Counted from the stretch's first letter, positions 47,534-55,842 are shown. The stretch is DNA of 64,000 bases from Fictibacillus solisalsi (GCF_900103485.1 NZ_FNHW01000001.1:1213418-1277417), one strand, 5' to 3'. Numbers and translations: made by a program. The notes: a model not told the origin generated them from the letters alone.

Positions 47534-48232
47534 ATGATTGAAAATAGCATTGACGTGTTGTTAATAGAGGATGATCCCATGGTTTTAGAAATTAACCGGG
47601 CATTTATTGAAAAGGTTTCCGGGTTCAAGGTGACGGGAATGGCCACAAATGGGGCGGAAGGGTTAAAACAGATCAAGAAACTGCAGCCAGATCTCGTCGT
47701 TCTTGATATCTATATGCCGAAGCGGGACGGAATTCATACCATCCACGAGATTCGAAAACACAAGTCCAAGGTGGATATTATCGTGATTTCTGCGGCAAAT
47801 GACCGGCAGACCATACAAACCATGCTGCAGCAGGGAGCGATAGATTATATCATTAAGCCTTTTAAATTTGAGAGAATCCAGCAAGCGCTTGAACGGTACA
47901 AGGAATTCAGATTGCAGCTAAATACGCAAGGAGAAATGTCACAAAAAGAGGTGGATGCTCTGCTGTCGGTAGCGACAGTTTCCGAACGGAAACAAGAAGA
48001 AATACCAAAAGGGCTGAGCCAAAATACACTCATGCAGATCATCGGTTTTTTGAAAGACCAATCCGGAGGAAAATCATCAGAAGAAGTAGCCGAAGGAGTC
48101 GGCATTGCACGGGTAACCGCCCGAAGGTATCTTGAATACCTGGAGAAAACGGGGGAAATTAAGCTGGATGTCCAATATGGAGGTGTGGGCAGGCCAATCA
48201 ACCGGTATTTAATGAAATACAAGGAGATTTAA
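47534..48232 (+). CDS. dctR: Response regulator of the CitB/DcuR family
   Basis: A 232-residue transcription activator. The receiver domain (1-125) has the acidic pocket IEDDPMV, the phosphorylated Asp in VLDIYMP (about D58), the switch residue in VISAAND and Lys in IIKPFKF. The C-terminal part (about 165-225) has a helix-turn-helix with SEEVAEGVGIARVTARRYLEYLE. It follows dctS after 12 bases behind AAAGGAGAATTG. The expected target is the promoter of dctP next door, where 9-base direct repeats are present. Confidence 0.93.
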   Translation: MIENSIDVLLIEDDPMVLEINRAFIEKVSGFKVTGMATNGAEGLKQIKKLQPDLVVLDIYMPKRDGIHTIHEIRKHKSKVDIIVISAANDRQTIQTMLQQGAIDYIIKPFKFERIQQALERYKEFRLQLNTQGEMSQKEVDALLSVATVSERKQEEIPKGLSQNTLMQIIGFLKDQSGGKSSEEVAEGVGIARVTARRYLEYLEKTGEIKLDVQYGGVGRPINRYLMKYKEI

Positions 48233-48237
48233 ACAGA

Positions 48238-48265
48238 GAAAGACCAAAAAGACCAAAAAGGACAA
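48238..48265 (+). promoter_or_regulatory. Tandem 9-base repeats upstream of dctP, possible DctR site
   Basis: Three near-identical units in a row, AAAGACCAA, AAAGACCAA and AAAGGACAA, begin right after the dctR stop codon. They lie about 25-55 bases ahead of a probable promoter for dctP, a suitable place for the DctR activator. Confidence 0.45.
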
Positions 48266-48292
48266 TATCACCTAAATATTCACTAAATTTTC

Positions 48293-48332
48293 AGAAAGCG
48301 TTATCATCGTTTTATCGGTGATAACGCTTTCA
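48293..48332 (+). promoter_or_regulatory. Paired cre-like sites forming a hairpin upstream of dctP
   Basis: TGATAACGCTTTCA (48319-48332) fits the CcpA cre consensus TGWNANCGNTNWCA at every position. AGAAAGCGTTATCA (48293-48306) fits with one mismatch. The two are inverted copies forming a 13-base perfect stem with a 12-base loop, followed by AGTTTTT, so the element may also end dctSR transcription. In B. subtilis dctP is under carbon catabolite repression. Confidence 0.7.
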
Positions 48333-48355
48333 GTTTTTCATAAGGAGGAAAAACC

Positions 48356-49627
48356 ATGAAACCATTATTCAAAAACCTGACCTTCCAAGTCATAATTGCC
48401 ATTATTCTTGGTATTACAGTAGGGCTTATTTGGCCGGATGCCGGTAAGCATATGAAACCGCTCGGTGATACATTTATCAATGCCGTAAAAATGGTGATCG
48501 CTCCGATTATCTTTCTTACCATTGTCTTAGGGATTGCGAAAATGGGAGACATGAAAAAAGTAGGAAAAGTCGGAGGAAAGGCTTTTATCTATTTTGAAGT
48601 GGTAACGACGTTTGCCCTGGTGATTGGCCTTATTGTTGTTAACATTATTAAGCCTGGGGCAGGACTGGACTTTGATAAGCTGCAAAAGGGGGATGTTTCC
48701 CAGTTCACTTCCGAAGGTGGAGAAGGGGGCATTAACTGGCTCGACTTTTTCACCCATATCGTTCCTAGCAACATGGTCGATGCGTTTGCAAAAGGTGATA
48801 TCCTGCAGGTCCTCTTCTTTTCCATTTTGTTTGGAGTGGGGTTAACCGCCTTAAGAGACAAAGGAAAGCCTGTTATTGAGTTCTTCGATAAACTGCTTAC
48901 GATTTTCTTTAATGTAGTTGGCTACATTATGAAAGCGGCACCTATTGGTGCTTTTGGCGCGATGGCGTTTACGATCGGTAATTTCGGACTTGCTTCTCTT
49001 CTCCCGCTTGGGAAATTAATGATTTCGGTGTACACCACCATGTTCCTGTTCGTTGTTGTGGTATTAAATATCATTTGTAAAATGTACGGCTTTAGCTTAT
49101 GGAAATACCTGAGGTACATTAAAGATGAAATCCTGATCGTTCTTGGAACAAGTTCATCAGAATCAGTGCTTCCGCGCATGATGAATAAAATGGAAAAATT
49201 CGGCTGTTCAAAATCCGTCGTGGGTCTTGTCATTCCAACAGGTTATTCGTTTAACCTGGATGGAACCTCCATCTATCTATCCATGGCTGTTGTTTTTCTG
49301 GCTCAAGTGTTTAATGTGGATTTAAGCCTGACCCAGCAATTAACCATCATTGCCGTTCTGATGCTTACTTCCAAAGGTGCTGCCGCTGTGACAGGAGGAG
49401 GATTTATTGTCCTTGCTTCCACACTTTCCGCCATGCAGGTCATTCCTGTTGAAGGGCTGGCATTGCTGCTTGGTGTTGACCGCTTTATGAGTGAAGCCCG
49501 TGCAATCGTGAACTTGATCGGAAATGGGATTGCTACGATTGTAGTTTCTAAAAGTGAGAAAGAGTTCGATGAGAAACAAAGCGAACGGGCGGTACTTGAC
49601 CTTGAAGCGGCAAGTAAACCCGCATAA
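48356..49627 (+). CDS. dctP: C4-dicarboxylate/proton or sodium symporter (DctA family)
   Basis: A 423-residue secondary transporter of the dicarboxylate/amino acid:cation symporter family, importing succinate, fumarate and malate. It has about eight membrane segments and two re-entrant loops. Signatures are [20 protein letters not shown] near residue 40, the serine-rich loop [14 protein letters not shown] near residue 263, the [13 protein letters not shown] motif near 298, and [19 protein letters not shown] near 340. ATG 48356 follows AAGGAGG. The B. subtilis name is dctP; other species call the family dctA. Expected control is activation by DctR and repression by CcpA. Confidence 0.95.
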   Translation: MKPLFKNLTFQVIIAIILGITVGLIWPDAGKHMKPLGDTFINAVKMVIAPIIFLTIVLGIAKMGDMKKVGKVGGKAFIYFEVVTTFALVIGLIVVNIIKPGAGLDFDKLQKGDVSQFTSEGGEGGINWLDFFTHIVPSNMVDAFAKGDILQVLFFSILFGVGLTALRDKGKPVIEFFDKLLTIFFNVVGYIMKAAPIGAFGAMAFTIGNFGLASLLPLGKLMISVYTTMFLFVVVVLNIICKMYGFSLWKYLRYIKDEILIVLGTSSSESVLPRMMNKMEKFGCSKSVVGLVIPTGYSFNLDGTSIYLSMAVVFLAQVFNVDLSLTQQLTIIAVLMLTSKGAAAVTGGGFIVLASTLSAMQVIPVEGLALLLGVDRFMSEARAIVNLIGNGIATIVVSKSEKEFDEKQSERAVLDLEAASKPA

Positions 49628-49634
49628 CAAAAAA

Positions 49635-49658
49635 AGCGCCCTGCTGGCGCTTTTTTTG
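49635..49658. terminator. Terminator after dctP
   Basis: AGCGCC/GGCGCT with a 5-base loop, flanked by A and T runs, serves dctP and possibly the convergent small gene. Confidence 0.85.
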
Positions 49659-49661
49659 TTT

Positions 49662-49811
49662 CTATCTTCGTTGATTTTCTTCATCTTTTAAGCGGTTTTG
49701 TTCGTCCGCCAGACGATTTTTGTTTGCTGAATCGTCTGTAGGCTTCTGGTTGCCCTGTACATTCTTTTCAAATTCAAGAAGACCTTCTTTGTTATTATTT
49801 GAATCAGCCAT
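49662..49811 (-). CDS. Small charged protein of 49 residues
   Basis: ATG 49811 follows AAAGGGAG on the minus strand and opens a 49-codon frame ending at TAG. The protein is hydrophilic, rich in Asn, Glu, Lys and Gln (MADSNNNKEGLLEFEKN at the start, RLADEQNRLKDEENQRR at the end), and has no Cys or membrane segment. It is probably disordered or coiled. A sigma-B-like promoter reads into it. The combination of a clean ribosome binding site, a promoter and a terminator makes it a real gene despite its size. No family recognised. Confidence 0.7.
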   Translation of the reverse strand: MADSNNNKEGLLEFEKNVQGNQKPTDDSANKNRLADEQNRLKDEENQRR

Positions 49812-49847
49812 GATGAATCAGCTCCCTTTTTTTGATGTATAGTTTGT

Positions 49848-49898
49848 TTTCCCTGCAGCAGACGATTAAAACCGTTTAAATCATGATAAAAAGGGTAC
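49848..49898. promoter_or_regulatory. Divergent pair of sigma-B-like promoters
   Basis: Plus strand: GTTTAA (49874-49879), 13 bases, GGGTAC (49893-49898). Minus strand: GTTTTA (49872-49867), 13 bases, GGGAAA (49853-49848). Both fit GTTTWW-N12-14-GGGWAW closely. The two -35 elements are one base apart, and each promoter lies a suitable distance from the ribosome binding site of a tiny gene. Confidence 0.6.
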
Positions 49899-49927
49899 AG
49901 TATTTTTATCAACAGGGAGGGATGGAC

Positions 49928-50071
49928 ATGACTGAAAACAAGAACCAATCAAATAATGAGTCTGTAGAACAAAAAGAGAAGGAAACGAGACATCAGGATA
50001 TTGATCCTCAGCGCGATCCTGATAAATCCGAAAAAAGGGAAGAAGACAAAAATCCTGATGATTTCGAATAG
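49928..50071 (+). CDS. Small highly charged protein of 47 residues
   Basis: ATG 49928 is seven bases after AGGGAGG; an in-frame ATG at 49922 is too close. The protein is extremely hydrophilic with many Glu, Asp, Lys and Asn (MTENKNQSNNESVEQKEKE at the start, DPDKSEKREEDKNPDDFE at the end) and no hydrophobic core, so it is probably intrinsically disordered. A sigma-B-like promoter and a terminator bracket it. Similar composition is seen in stress and desiccation-related small proteins of Bacillus, but I recognise no family. Confidence 0.7.
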   Translation: MTENKNQSNNESVEQKEKETRHQDIDPQRDPDKSEKREEDKNPDDFE

Positions 50072-50075
50072 GAAG

Positions 50076-50101
50076 GCCTGAAATAATCAGGCTTTTCTTT
50101 T
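50076..50101 (+). terminator. Terminator of the 47-residue protein gene
   Basis: GCCTGA/TCAGGC with a 5-base loop is followed by TTTTCTTTTTG. Confidence 0.75.
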
Positions 50102-50175
50102 TGTTTGCCTTCTTCACTTTAAAAACAAAGGATATTGCATTAAAATAATAGGTGACCAGATAAGGAGGAACCAAA

Positions 50176-50382
50176 ATGATTCATCAAACATGGAATAACA
50201 AAGAAACCGTTAAAAAAGTAATATGTGTACATACGAACGCTGCAAAGTATATGGTAAACCGTGTGCTCACAGAAGGAAAAACGTATGAAGTGAAAAACGA
50301 GACTGACGAATTTTATTTTGTGTTGGATAATTCCGGCAAGATTGGCGGTTTTTATAAAGATTATTTTCAAGTGGTGCAATGA
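50176..50382 (+). CDS. Small conserved Bacillus-type protein (possibly DUF6501)
   Basis: A 68-residue soluble protein with MIHQTWNNKETVKKVICVHT at the start, a central Asn/Lys-rich strand pattern (GKTYEVKNETDEFYFVLDN) and GGFYKDYFQ at the end, which together look like a small SH3-like beta-barrel. I associate this pattern with a small uncharacterised Bacillus family, perhaps DUF6501, but cannot confirm it. ATG 50176 follows AAGGAGG. The last codons form the left arm of its terminator. Confidence 0.75.
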   Translation: MIHQTWNNKETVKKVICVHTNAAKYMVNRVLTEGKTYEVKNETDEFYFVLDNSGKIGGFYKDYFQVVQ

Positions 50383-50406
50383 GCAGAGTGCTCATTGCTT
50401 TTTTTT
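50376..50406 (+). terminator. Terminator overlapping the end of the small gene
   Basis: GCAATGAGCA/TGCTCATTGC, a perfect 10-base stem with a 3-base loop, is followed by eight T residues; its left arm includes the stop codon of the preceding gene. Confidence 0.9.
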
Positions 50407-50442
50407 GTTTGTGATTAAAACTTTCCGGAGAAGGAGAAAAAA

Positions 50443-51111
50443 ATGGATTCGTGGATTTATGCCTTCTTTACGATAGGTTATGTGGTTTTGCTCTTGATGG
50501 GGTTTTACCGGGCCAACCAAACCGGATTATTTACACTCGGCAATCTGCTGATTTTTGTGACGATGGGGCTGGTGTATGACAATGGTGTAATCGCTATTGG
50601 AAGATGGATCGGCAGCGGTTCTTTTCTGGAGAAACTAAGCTTTTACCGCTTTGTTTTTCATGCGCTTTTTACACCTATGCTTGTGTTGTTTTCGTACTAT
50701 GTTATAAGGGAATCTGGGGTGGGGTGGGCTAAAAGCAAAAGTGCAAAACGCTTATTTATTGCATTCACTGTACTGCTGATTGTCCTGGAAATTGTGACGG
50801 AAACCATGGACGTAAAATTGAAAGTGGAAGAAAAATTTGGTGCACTTCGCTACGTGGATGCTGAATCTGGCGGCCCTCCGCTCATGGTGCTCCTTACTAT
50901 TATCCCATTGCTGTCAGCGGGTTTCTATATTTTAAAGCGGCAGCTCTGGATCTGGATGCTCGGAGGGGCGGTCATCATGACGGCAGGAAGAGCCATCCCC
51001 CTGGAATTGGACAGTACGGCAGTTACCAATGCGTTCGAGCTTATTCTGCTCATTTGTCTTTGGGCAACCAAATTTTATCTTGATCAAAAACAAAGAGGTG
51101 TTGAAGTATAA
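50443..51111 (+). CDS. Integral membrane protein of unknown function
   Basis: A 222-residue protein with about seven hydrophobic segments (near residues 3-22, 29-46, 62-84, 98-115, 143-160, 168-187 and 195-215). Between them is a polar loop ETMDVKLKVEEKFGALRY near 125-140. Conserved-looking membrane-embedded polar residues include YDNGVIAIGRW and FHALFTP. I do not recognise the family; an enzyme acting in the membrane or a carotenoid/lipid-related protein are both possible. ATG 50443 follows GAAGGAG. It is monocistronic, converging on recQ. Confidence 0.8.
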   Translation: MDSWIYAFFTIGYVVLLLMGFYRANQTGLFTLGNLLIFVTMGLVYDNGVIAIGRWIGSGSFLEKLSFYRFVFHALFTPMLVLFSYYVIRESGVGWAKSKSAKRLFIAFTVLLIVLEIVTETMDVKLKVEEKFGALRYVDAESGGPPLMVLLTIIPLLSAGFYILKRQLWIWMLGGAVIMTAGRAIPLELDSTAVTNAFELILLICLWATKFYLDQKQRGVEV

Positions 51112-51140
51112 AAAAGGAAGCCCATGATGGCTTCCTTTTT
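51111..51140. terminator. Bidirectional terminator between the membrane protein and recQ
   Basis: AAAAAGGAAGCC/GGCTTCCTTTTT with a 6-base loop and T runs on both strands separates convergent genes. Confidence 0.85.
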
Positions 51141-53247
51141 AATGGATCGGCTGTGTACGATATTTGATAATTACAGCTTTGATGGCGAAATAGGAAATTT
51201 CATCACCAAGCTCATCTTTTAATGGCTTTAATTTTTCAGAACCCAGTGTTTCAATTGCATTCAGAATTTTTTCTTCCTGTCCTTGAGGAATGATCCTGTT
51301 CCAGTTGAAGCTCATATCTTCTTCCGCACATCGAAGGAGATGGTTTTCAATAGTTTGTACAGAAAGATCTCTGATATTTGCGATGTGTTCAATGGTGTGA
51401 TTTTCATTAAATAGAGCATAGGAGTCGAGATAACTGTTTTTTTGATGGTTGTCAGCCTTTCTCTCGGAAACCGTCGCCTCTGGCCCTGCTGTCTTTCCTT
51501 TTAACGCGTCAAGAAAGAGGGAACCATAGCGTTCAAACTTGACCTGGCCGACCCCTTTGATCTTCAGCATATCCTCTTCCGTTTGCGGGATCTTCTCACT
51601 CATTTCCTTCAGTGCACTGTCAGCAAACACAACATAAGGAGGAACATTTTCCTGATCAGCCAGTTCCTTCCGCAAGACTCTGAGGAGTTCAAACAGTTCG
51701 TTATTTTGAGCAACCCTGACAACCATCTGCCGTTTTTCCTTCCGATATACTTTTTCTTCCCCTTTGAGTACATGAACGGCCCGCTGGGTGAGCATTAACA
51801 CCGGATATTGGCTGTCGGATAATTGTAGCAGTCCTTCCGCGGTTAAATAGTCAATCAGCTGCATGATCTCTTTTTGAGAAAGATCTTTCATGAGTCCATA
51901 GGTCGATAGGGAAGTCAGCCCAAGCTCCTGAAGCCGTTTGGTCCGGGAACCATTAAGCACTTGGGCGACAGCTGTTTTTCCAAAACGTTCATTCATGCGC
52001 TTGACGCAGGAAAAAACCATTTGTGCCTGTGTGGTGATCTCTTTTTGGTCACGCTCATCTGTACAATTTCCGCATTTGCCGCAGTCAGAGGCGGGTTCAT
52101 CTCCGAAGTATTCCACGATAAACCGCTGGAGGCATTGTTCGGTGTGGCAGTAGTCTGTCATCAACTGAAGTTTTTTGTATTCGCTGCCTTTTCTTGTTTC
52201 ATCCTGTGTTCCTTGTTCAATCAGAAACTTTTGAAGCTGTACATCCCGTGCAGAAAAGAAAAGCAGACATTCGCTTGGTTCTCCATCCCTTCCGGCACGT
52301 CCTGCTTCCTGATAATAGGCTTCAAGATTGCGTGGCAGATTGTAATGGATCACATATCGGACATTCGTTTTGTTGATTCCCATTCCAAATGCATTGGTTG
52401 CGACCATGATGGAAGTATCATCATAGATAAATCGGTTTTGTGATTCAGATCGTTCCTCTTCGGACAGTCCTGCATGATATTTTGACGTGCGGTAGCCCTG
52501 TTTAACGAGCAACCCGTGAAGCTGGTCCACCTCATTTCTTGTGGAGGCGTAAATGATACCCGGACTGGATTGGTTTTTTTCAATATATTTTAATAGAAAT
52601 TCCCGTTTCACTTCATCCTTAATGATAGAAAAGGTAAGATTGTCCCGTTCAAAGCCGGTCACTACCGTTTCGCCGATATTCAATTGGGAGCATATATCCT
52701 CTGTTACTTCCTTTGTTGCCGTTGCTGTCAGGGCAACGATAACAGGACGGGGATATAAGTTATTGAGCATATCCTTGATTCTAAGATAGCTTGGACGGAA
52801 GTCGTGTCCCCATTGCGAAATACAGTGGGCTTCATCAATGGCAATCATCGAAACATTGATCTGCCCAACCAGTCTTCTGAAGCTTGCAGATTCAAGCCGC
52901 TCAGGGGCAATATAAATCAGCTGATACGTACCTTTTTCAGCTTGCTGTAACCGCTCCTGAATTTCCATATCCGATAATGAACTATTAATATATGTAGAAG
53001 GGATTCCTGCATTTTCAAGAGAATCGACCTGGTCCTTCATAAGGGAAATCAGGGGTGAAATGACGAGTGTCACACCTTCCAAAAGCACTGCCGGAACTTG
53101 GTAGCAGAGAGATTTTCCGCCGCCTGTAGGCATGATGCCAAGCGTGTTCTTCCGTTGAAAAATGCTTTTGATCACTGCTTCCTGTCCAGGACGGAAGGAC
53201 GGGTAGCCGAAATGACGTTCTAATATTTGCTGTGCCAGATTAAGCAT
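51139..53247 (-). CDS. recQ: ATP-dependent DNA helicase RecQ
   Basis: A 702-residue 3'-5' helicase for recombination and fork repair. Domain order is: superfamily 2 helicase core (Walker A PTGGGKS near residue 41, DEAH in IDEAHCISQWGHDFRP near 138, motif VI EAGRAGRDGE near 325), zinc-binding and winged-helix RQC region (Cys residues in CLQRFIVEYFG and CGKCGNC near 370-390), an HRDC domain (about 515-590), and a C-terminal helix-turn-helix of the HTH_40 type (ENHTIEHIANIRDLSVQTIENH in two parts, near 620-690). The extra C-terminal domain makes it longer than minimal RecQ. ATG 53247 follows AAAGGAG. Confidence 0.96.
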   Translation of the reverse strand: MLNLAQQILERHFGYPSFRPGQEAVIKSIFQRKNTLGIMPTGGGKSLCYQVPAVLLEGVTLVISPLISLMKDQVDSLENAGIPSTYINSSLSDMEIQERLQQAEKGTYQLIYIAPERLESASFRRLVGQINVSMIAIDEAHCISQWGHDFRPSYLRIKDMLNNLYPRPVIVALTATATKEVTEDICSQLNIGETVVTGFERDNLTFSIIKDEVKREFLLKYIEKNQSSPGIIYASTRNEVDQLHGLLVKQGYRTSKYHAGLSEEERSESQNRFIYDDTSIMVATNAFGMGINKTNVRYVIHYNLPRNLEAYYQEAGRAGRDGEPSECLLFFSARDVQLQKFLIEQGTQDETRKGSEYKKLQLMTDYCHTEQCLQRFIVEYFGDEPASDCGKCGNCTDERDQKEITTQAQMVFSCVKRMNERFGKTAVAQVLNGSRTKRLQELGLTSLSTYGLMKDLSQKEIMQLIDYLTAEGLLQLSDSQYPVLMLTQRAVHVLKGEEKVYRKEKRQMVVRVAQNNELFELLRVLRKELADQENVPPYVVFADSALKEMSEKIPQTEEDMLKIKGVGQVKFERYGSLFLDALKGKTAGPEATVSERKADNHQKNSYLDSYALFNENHTIEHIANIRDLSVQTIENHLLRCAEEDMSFNWNRIIPQGQEEKILNAIETLGSEKLKPLKDELGDEISYFAIKAVIIKYRTQPIH

Positions 53248-53417
53248 AAAATCTCCTTTCCAAAAAAGAGAGAGTAAAACTGCGGTTTAAAAAACATAGG
53301 ACAACGATTAATTATACAACAATCAGCAAAAACCTGCAGAAATTATAAAAGGTGGTTCTGCATTTTTCGGGTGGATTTGAAGTTAAATGATGGAAACTGG
53401 GGAAACATGTAGAAATT

Positions 53418-53434
53418 TGTAACACAATTGTAAC
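53418..53434 (+). promoter_or_regulatory. WalR-box-like direct repeat upstream of the NlpC/P60 gene
   Basis: TGTAAC-ACAAT-TGTAAC matches the WalR (YycF) box TGTWAH-N5-TGTWAH exactly. A possible promoter lies downstream with -10 TATGAT at 53467-53472; alternatively TTGTAA (53417-53422) and TAAAAT (53440-53445), 17 bases apart, overlap the box. WalR is known to control NlpC/P60-type autolysins in Bacillus. Confidence 0.55.
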
Positions 53435-53516
53435 CTTACTAAAATAGTTTTGTTAAGAAATTTTTATATGATAGATTTATTGGTAATGCAAGAAAATTTT
53501 AGGGGGAAAGCACGAC

Positions 53517-54170
53517 TTGAAAAAATTACTTATGGGGTTAGGGATTGCCGGCGTATTGGCCGCAAATCCAATTGTTGGACAAGCTGCACTTGGAGACCAT
53601 ACATTAAGATATGGAATGACACATACTGAAGTAAAGGATTTACAACAAACGTTAAAAACAAAAGGCTATTTTACGTATAGCGGAACACCAACTACGTATT
53701 TTGGGACCTATACGCAAAGCGCGGTAAAGAGCTTTCAAAAAGCTAAAGGGCTTACGGCTGATGGAATTGCCGGGCCGGCAACATTCAAGGCATTGGGCGT
53801 CACGAAATCGTACAGTGCCACAAATATTGTTTCAACAGCTAAACAATACATAGGTGTGCCGTATGTATGGGGCGGTACATCACCATCCGGCTTTGACTGC
53901 AGCGGTTATGTTTATTATGTTTTTAAAAAATCGGCAGGTATTACTCTACCAAGAACAACAGCAGAAATGTACAAGCAGGGAACAAAAGTAACGACCCTGA
54001 AGACAGGAGATCTTGTTTTCTTTACTACCTATACAACAGGTGCTTCACATGTAGGCATCTATATTGGGAACAACCAATTTATTTCTGCGACTTCTTCCAG
54101 TGGCGTATCGATTGTTTCCATGGACAACAGTTATTGGAAGGCGCGTTACTTGGGAGCAAAACGAATCTAA
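53517..54170 (+). CDS. Secreted NlpC/P60 peptidoglycan endopeptidase with binding domain
   Basis: A 217-residue exported D,L-endopeptidase-type protein. It starts at TTG 53517 with AGGGGGAAAG upstream. The signal peptide is KKLLMGLGIAGVLAANPIVG, cleaved after about residue 24. Residues 30-90 are one PG_binding_1 domain (MTHTEVKDLQQTLKTKGYF, SFQKAKGLTADGIAGPATF). Residues 100-217 are the NlpC/P60 cysteine peptidase: Cys in GFDCSGYVYYV (C128), His in SHVGIYIGNN (about H178). It should cut stem peptides in the wall during growth or division. LytE, CwlO and LytF of B. subtilis share the catalytic domain. Confidence 0.92.
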   Translation: MKKLLMGLGIAGVLAANPIVGQAALGDHTLRYGMTHTEVKDLQQTLKTKGYFTYSGTPTTYFGTYTQSAVKSFQKAKGLTADGIAGPATFKALGVTKSYSATNIVSTAKQYIGVPYVWGGTSPSGFDCSGYVYYVFKKSAGITLPRTTAEMYKQGTKVTTLKTGDLVFFTTYTTGASHVGIYIGNNQFISATSSSGVSIVSMDNSYWKARYLGAKRI

Positions 54171-54174
54171 TTGG

Positions 54175-54217
54175 AAAACCGGGGAACTTATGCAAATTAA
54201 GTTCTCCGGTTTTTTTA
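54175..54217 (+). terminator. Terminator of the NlpC/P60 gene
   Basis: AAAACCGGGGAACTTA pairs with TAAGTTCTCCGGTTTT (one G-T pair) around a short loop and is followed by more T residues. Confidence 0.85.
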
Positions 54218-54315
54218 TTTTCTTGATAATTGGGTATAAGAGTAAAAGTATGGGAATCAGAACATAAAAAAAGAATTACAGGGAAAAATAGGAAGAGACA
54301 GGAGGGAATAAACAA

Positions 54316-55842
54316 ATGACAAACAGTAAACTGCCGCAGTTTTCCGAATCCTATTGGAGAGATTCCTGCACAGTGAAAGGATATGAACCTTTGAATGCTG
54401 ACGATGAAGCGGATGTCGTTGTCATTGGAGGCGGAATTTCAGGAATTACAACTGCCTACCTTTTAAGTAAAGAGGGTCAAAGAGTTATCCTGCTCGAAGG
54501 AGGAAAGCTGTTAAATGGTACGACAGGCCATACAACAGCAAAAGTGACGAGCCAGCATGGTGTCATTTACGATGAATTAATCCAGCACTTTGGAGAAGAA
54601 GTTACAAGGCAATATTATGAAGCCAATAATTCAGCACTGAATTTTGTAAAGTCCACCATTCAGGAACATAGCATTGACTGTGATTTTTCCGAACAGGATG
54701 CGATTATTTATGCAGAATCCGAGCAGTACCTGGAGCAGGTAAAAAAAGAATACGATGCCTATCAGAAGCTTGGAATTGATAGTGAATATCTGGACTCCAT
54801 TCCTTTAGATATACCGGTTCTTGGAGCCGTTTCCATGAAAAAGCAGGGCCAATTTCATCCACTTAAATATTTGGCATCCCTGGTTGATGAATTTGTAAAA
54901 AACGGGGGGAGAATATTCGAAGGGACCACTGCTTCTGACATTCAAACCGGACCGCAGCCAGTTGTCGTCACAAGGGAAGGGCATAAGGTTCGTTGCCGTC
55001 ATGCAGTTGTTGCTTCCCACTTCCCATTTTATGACGGAGCAGGATTTTACTTTGCGAGGATGCATCCTGAACGCTCCTACTCCATAGGAGTGAAAACAAC
55101 GATGGATTATCCAGGGGGCATGTATATCAGCGCAGACAGTCCGACCCGGTCAATCCGATACACCGAAAATAACGGAGAAAAGTTGCTCATTGTCGGTGGT
55201 GAAAGCCATAAAACAGGGCAGGATGATAATACCGAAAAGCATTATGAAGCACTTTGTAAATTTAGCGAAGACGTGCTGGCAGCAACCGAAATTCCTTACC
55301 GCTGGTCTGCTCAGGATCTTGTAACTTTGGATAAAATCCCGTACATCGGACCCATTACCTCTGTTCACAGCAATATATTGGTTGCCACTGGCTACAGAAA
55401 ATGGGGGATGACCAGCGGAATTTTTGCTGGCATGCTGGTCAGAGATTTGATTCTAGACCGGGAAAATCCGTACCGGGAAGTCTTTACCCCTTCAAGGTTT
55501 AAAGCCGATCCCAGCTTAAAAACATTAGTTGTGGAAAATGCCGATGTCGCCAAACACTTAGTTGAAGGAAAATTGGAGATGCCTGACCGGACGCCCGCGG
55601 ATCTTGGACCGGATGAAGGCGCTCCTGTTACCTATAATGGGAAAAGAGCCGGTGCCTATAAGGATGAACGGGGACAGCTTTACGTTCTCGATACAACCTG
55701 CACCCATCTTGGCTGTGAAGTGGCCTGGAACAACGCGGAAAGGACGTGGGATTGTCCATGCCATGGCTCAAGGTTTTCCTATGAAGGAGAAGTCGTGGAA
55801 GGACCGGCTACCGATTCGCTGACGAAATTGAATGACGAATAA
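54316..55842 (+). CDS. FAD-dependent oxidoreductase fused to a Rieske [2Fe-2S] domain (YhfW-like)
   Basis: A 508-residue cytoplasmic fusion. Residues 30-420 are a DAO-type FAD-binding domain with VVVIGGGISGITTAYLLSKE near residue 37, NGTTGHTTAKVTSQHG and the C-terminal dinucleotide-binding stretch NILVATGYRKWGMTSG. Residues 430-508 are a Rieske ferredoxin with ligands in CTHLGC (about 461-466) and CPCHGSRF (about 480-487). The same domain order and length are seen in B. subtilis YhfW (about 509 residues). The substrate is unknown; amines or amino acids are likely for the DAO fold, with electrons passing through the cluster. ATG 54316 follows AGGAGGG. Confidence 0.9.
   Translation: MTNSKLPQFSESYWRDSCTVKGYEPLNADDEADVVVIGGGISGITTAYLLSKEGQRVILLEGGKLLNGTTGHTTAKVTSQHGVIYDELIQHFGEEVTRQYYEANNSALNFVKSTIQEHSIDCDFSEQDAIIYAESEQYLEQVKKEYDAYQKLGIDSEYLDSIPLDIPVLGAVSMKKQGQFHPLKYLASLVDEFVKNGGRIFEGTTASDIQTGPQPVVVTREGHKVRCRHAVVASHFPFYDGAGFYFARMHPERSYSIGVKTTMDYPGGMYISADSPTRSIRYTENNGEKLLIVGGESHKTGQDDNTEKHYEALCKFSEDVLAATEIPYRWSAQDLVTLDKIPYIGPITSVHSNILVATGYRKWGMTSGIFAGMLVRDLILDRENPYREVFTPSRFKADPSLKTLVVENADVAKHLVEGKLEMPDRTPADLGPDEGAPVTYNGKRAGAYKDERGQLYVLDTTCTHLGCEVAWNNAERTWDCPCHGSRFSYEGEVVEGPATDSLTKLNDE

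Noticed and set aside
54232-54237. GGGTAT ahead of the Rieske oxidoreductase as a sigma-B -10
   Set aside because: The nearest GTTTTT is 17 bases away, outside the 12-14 base spacing, and it belongs to the preceding terminator.
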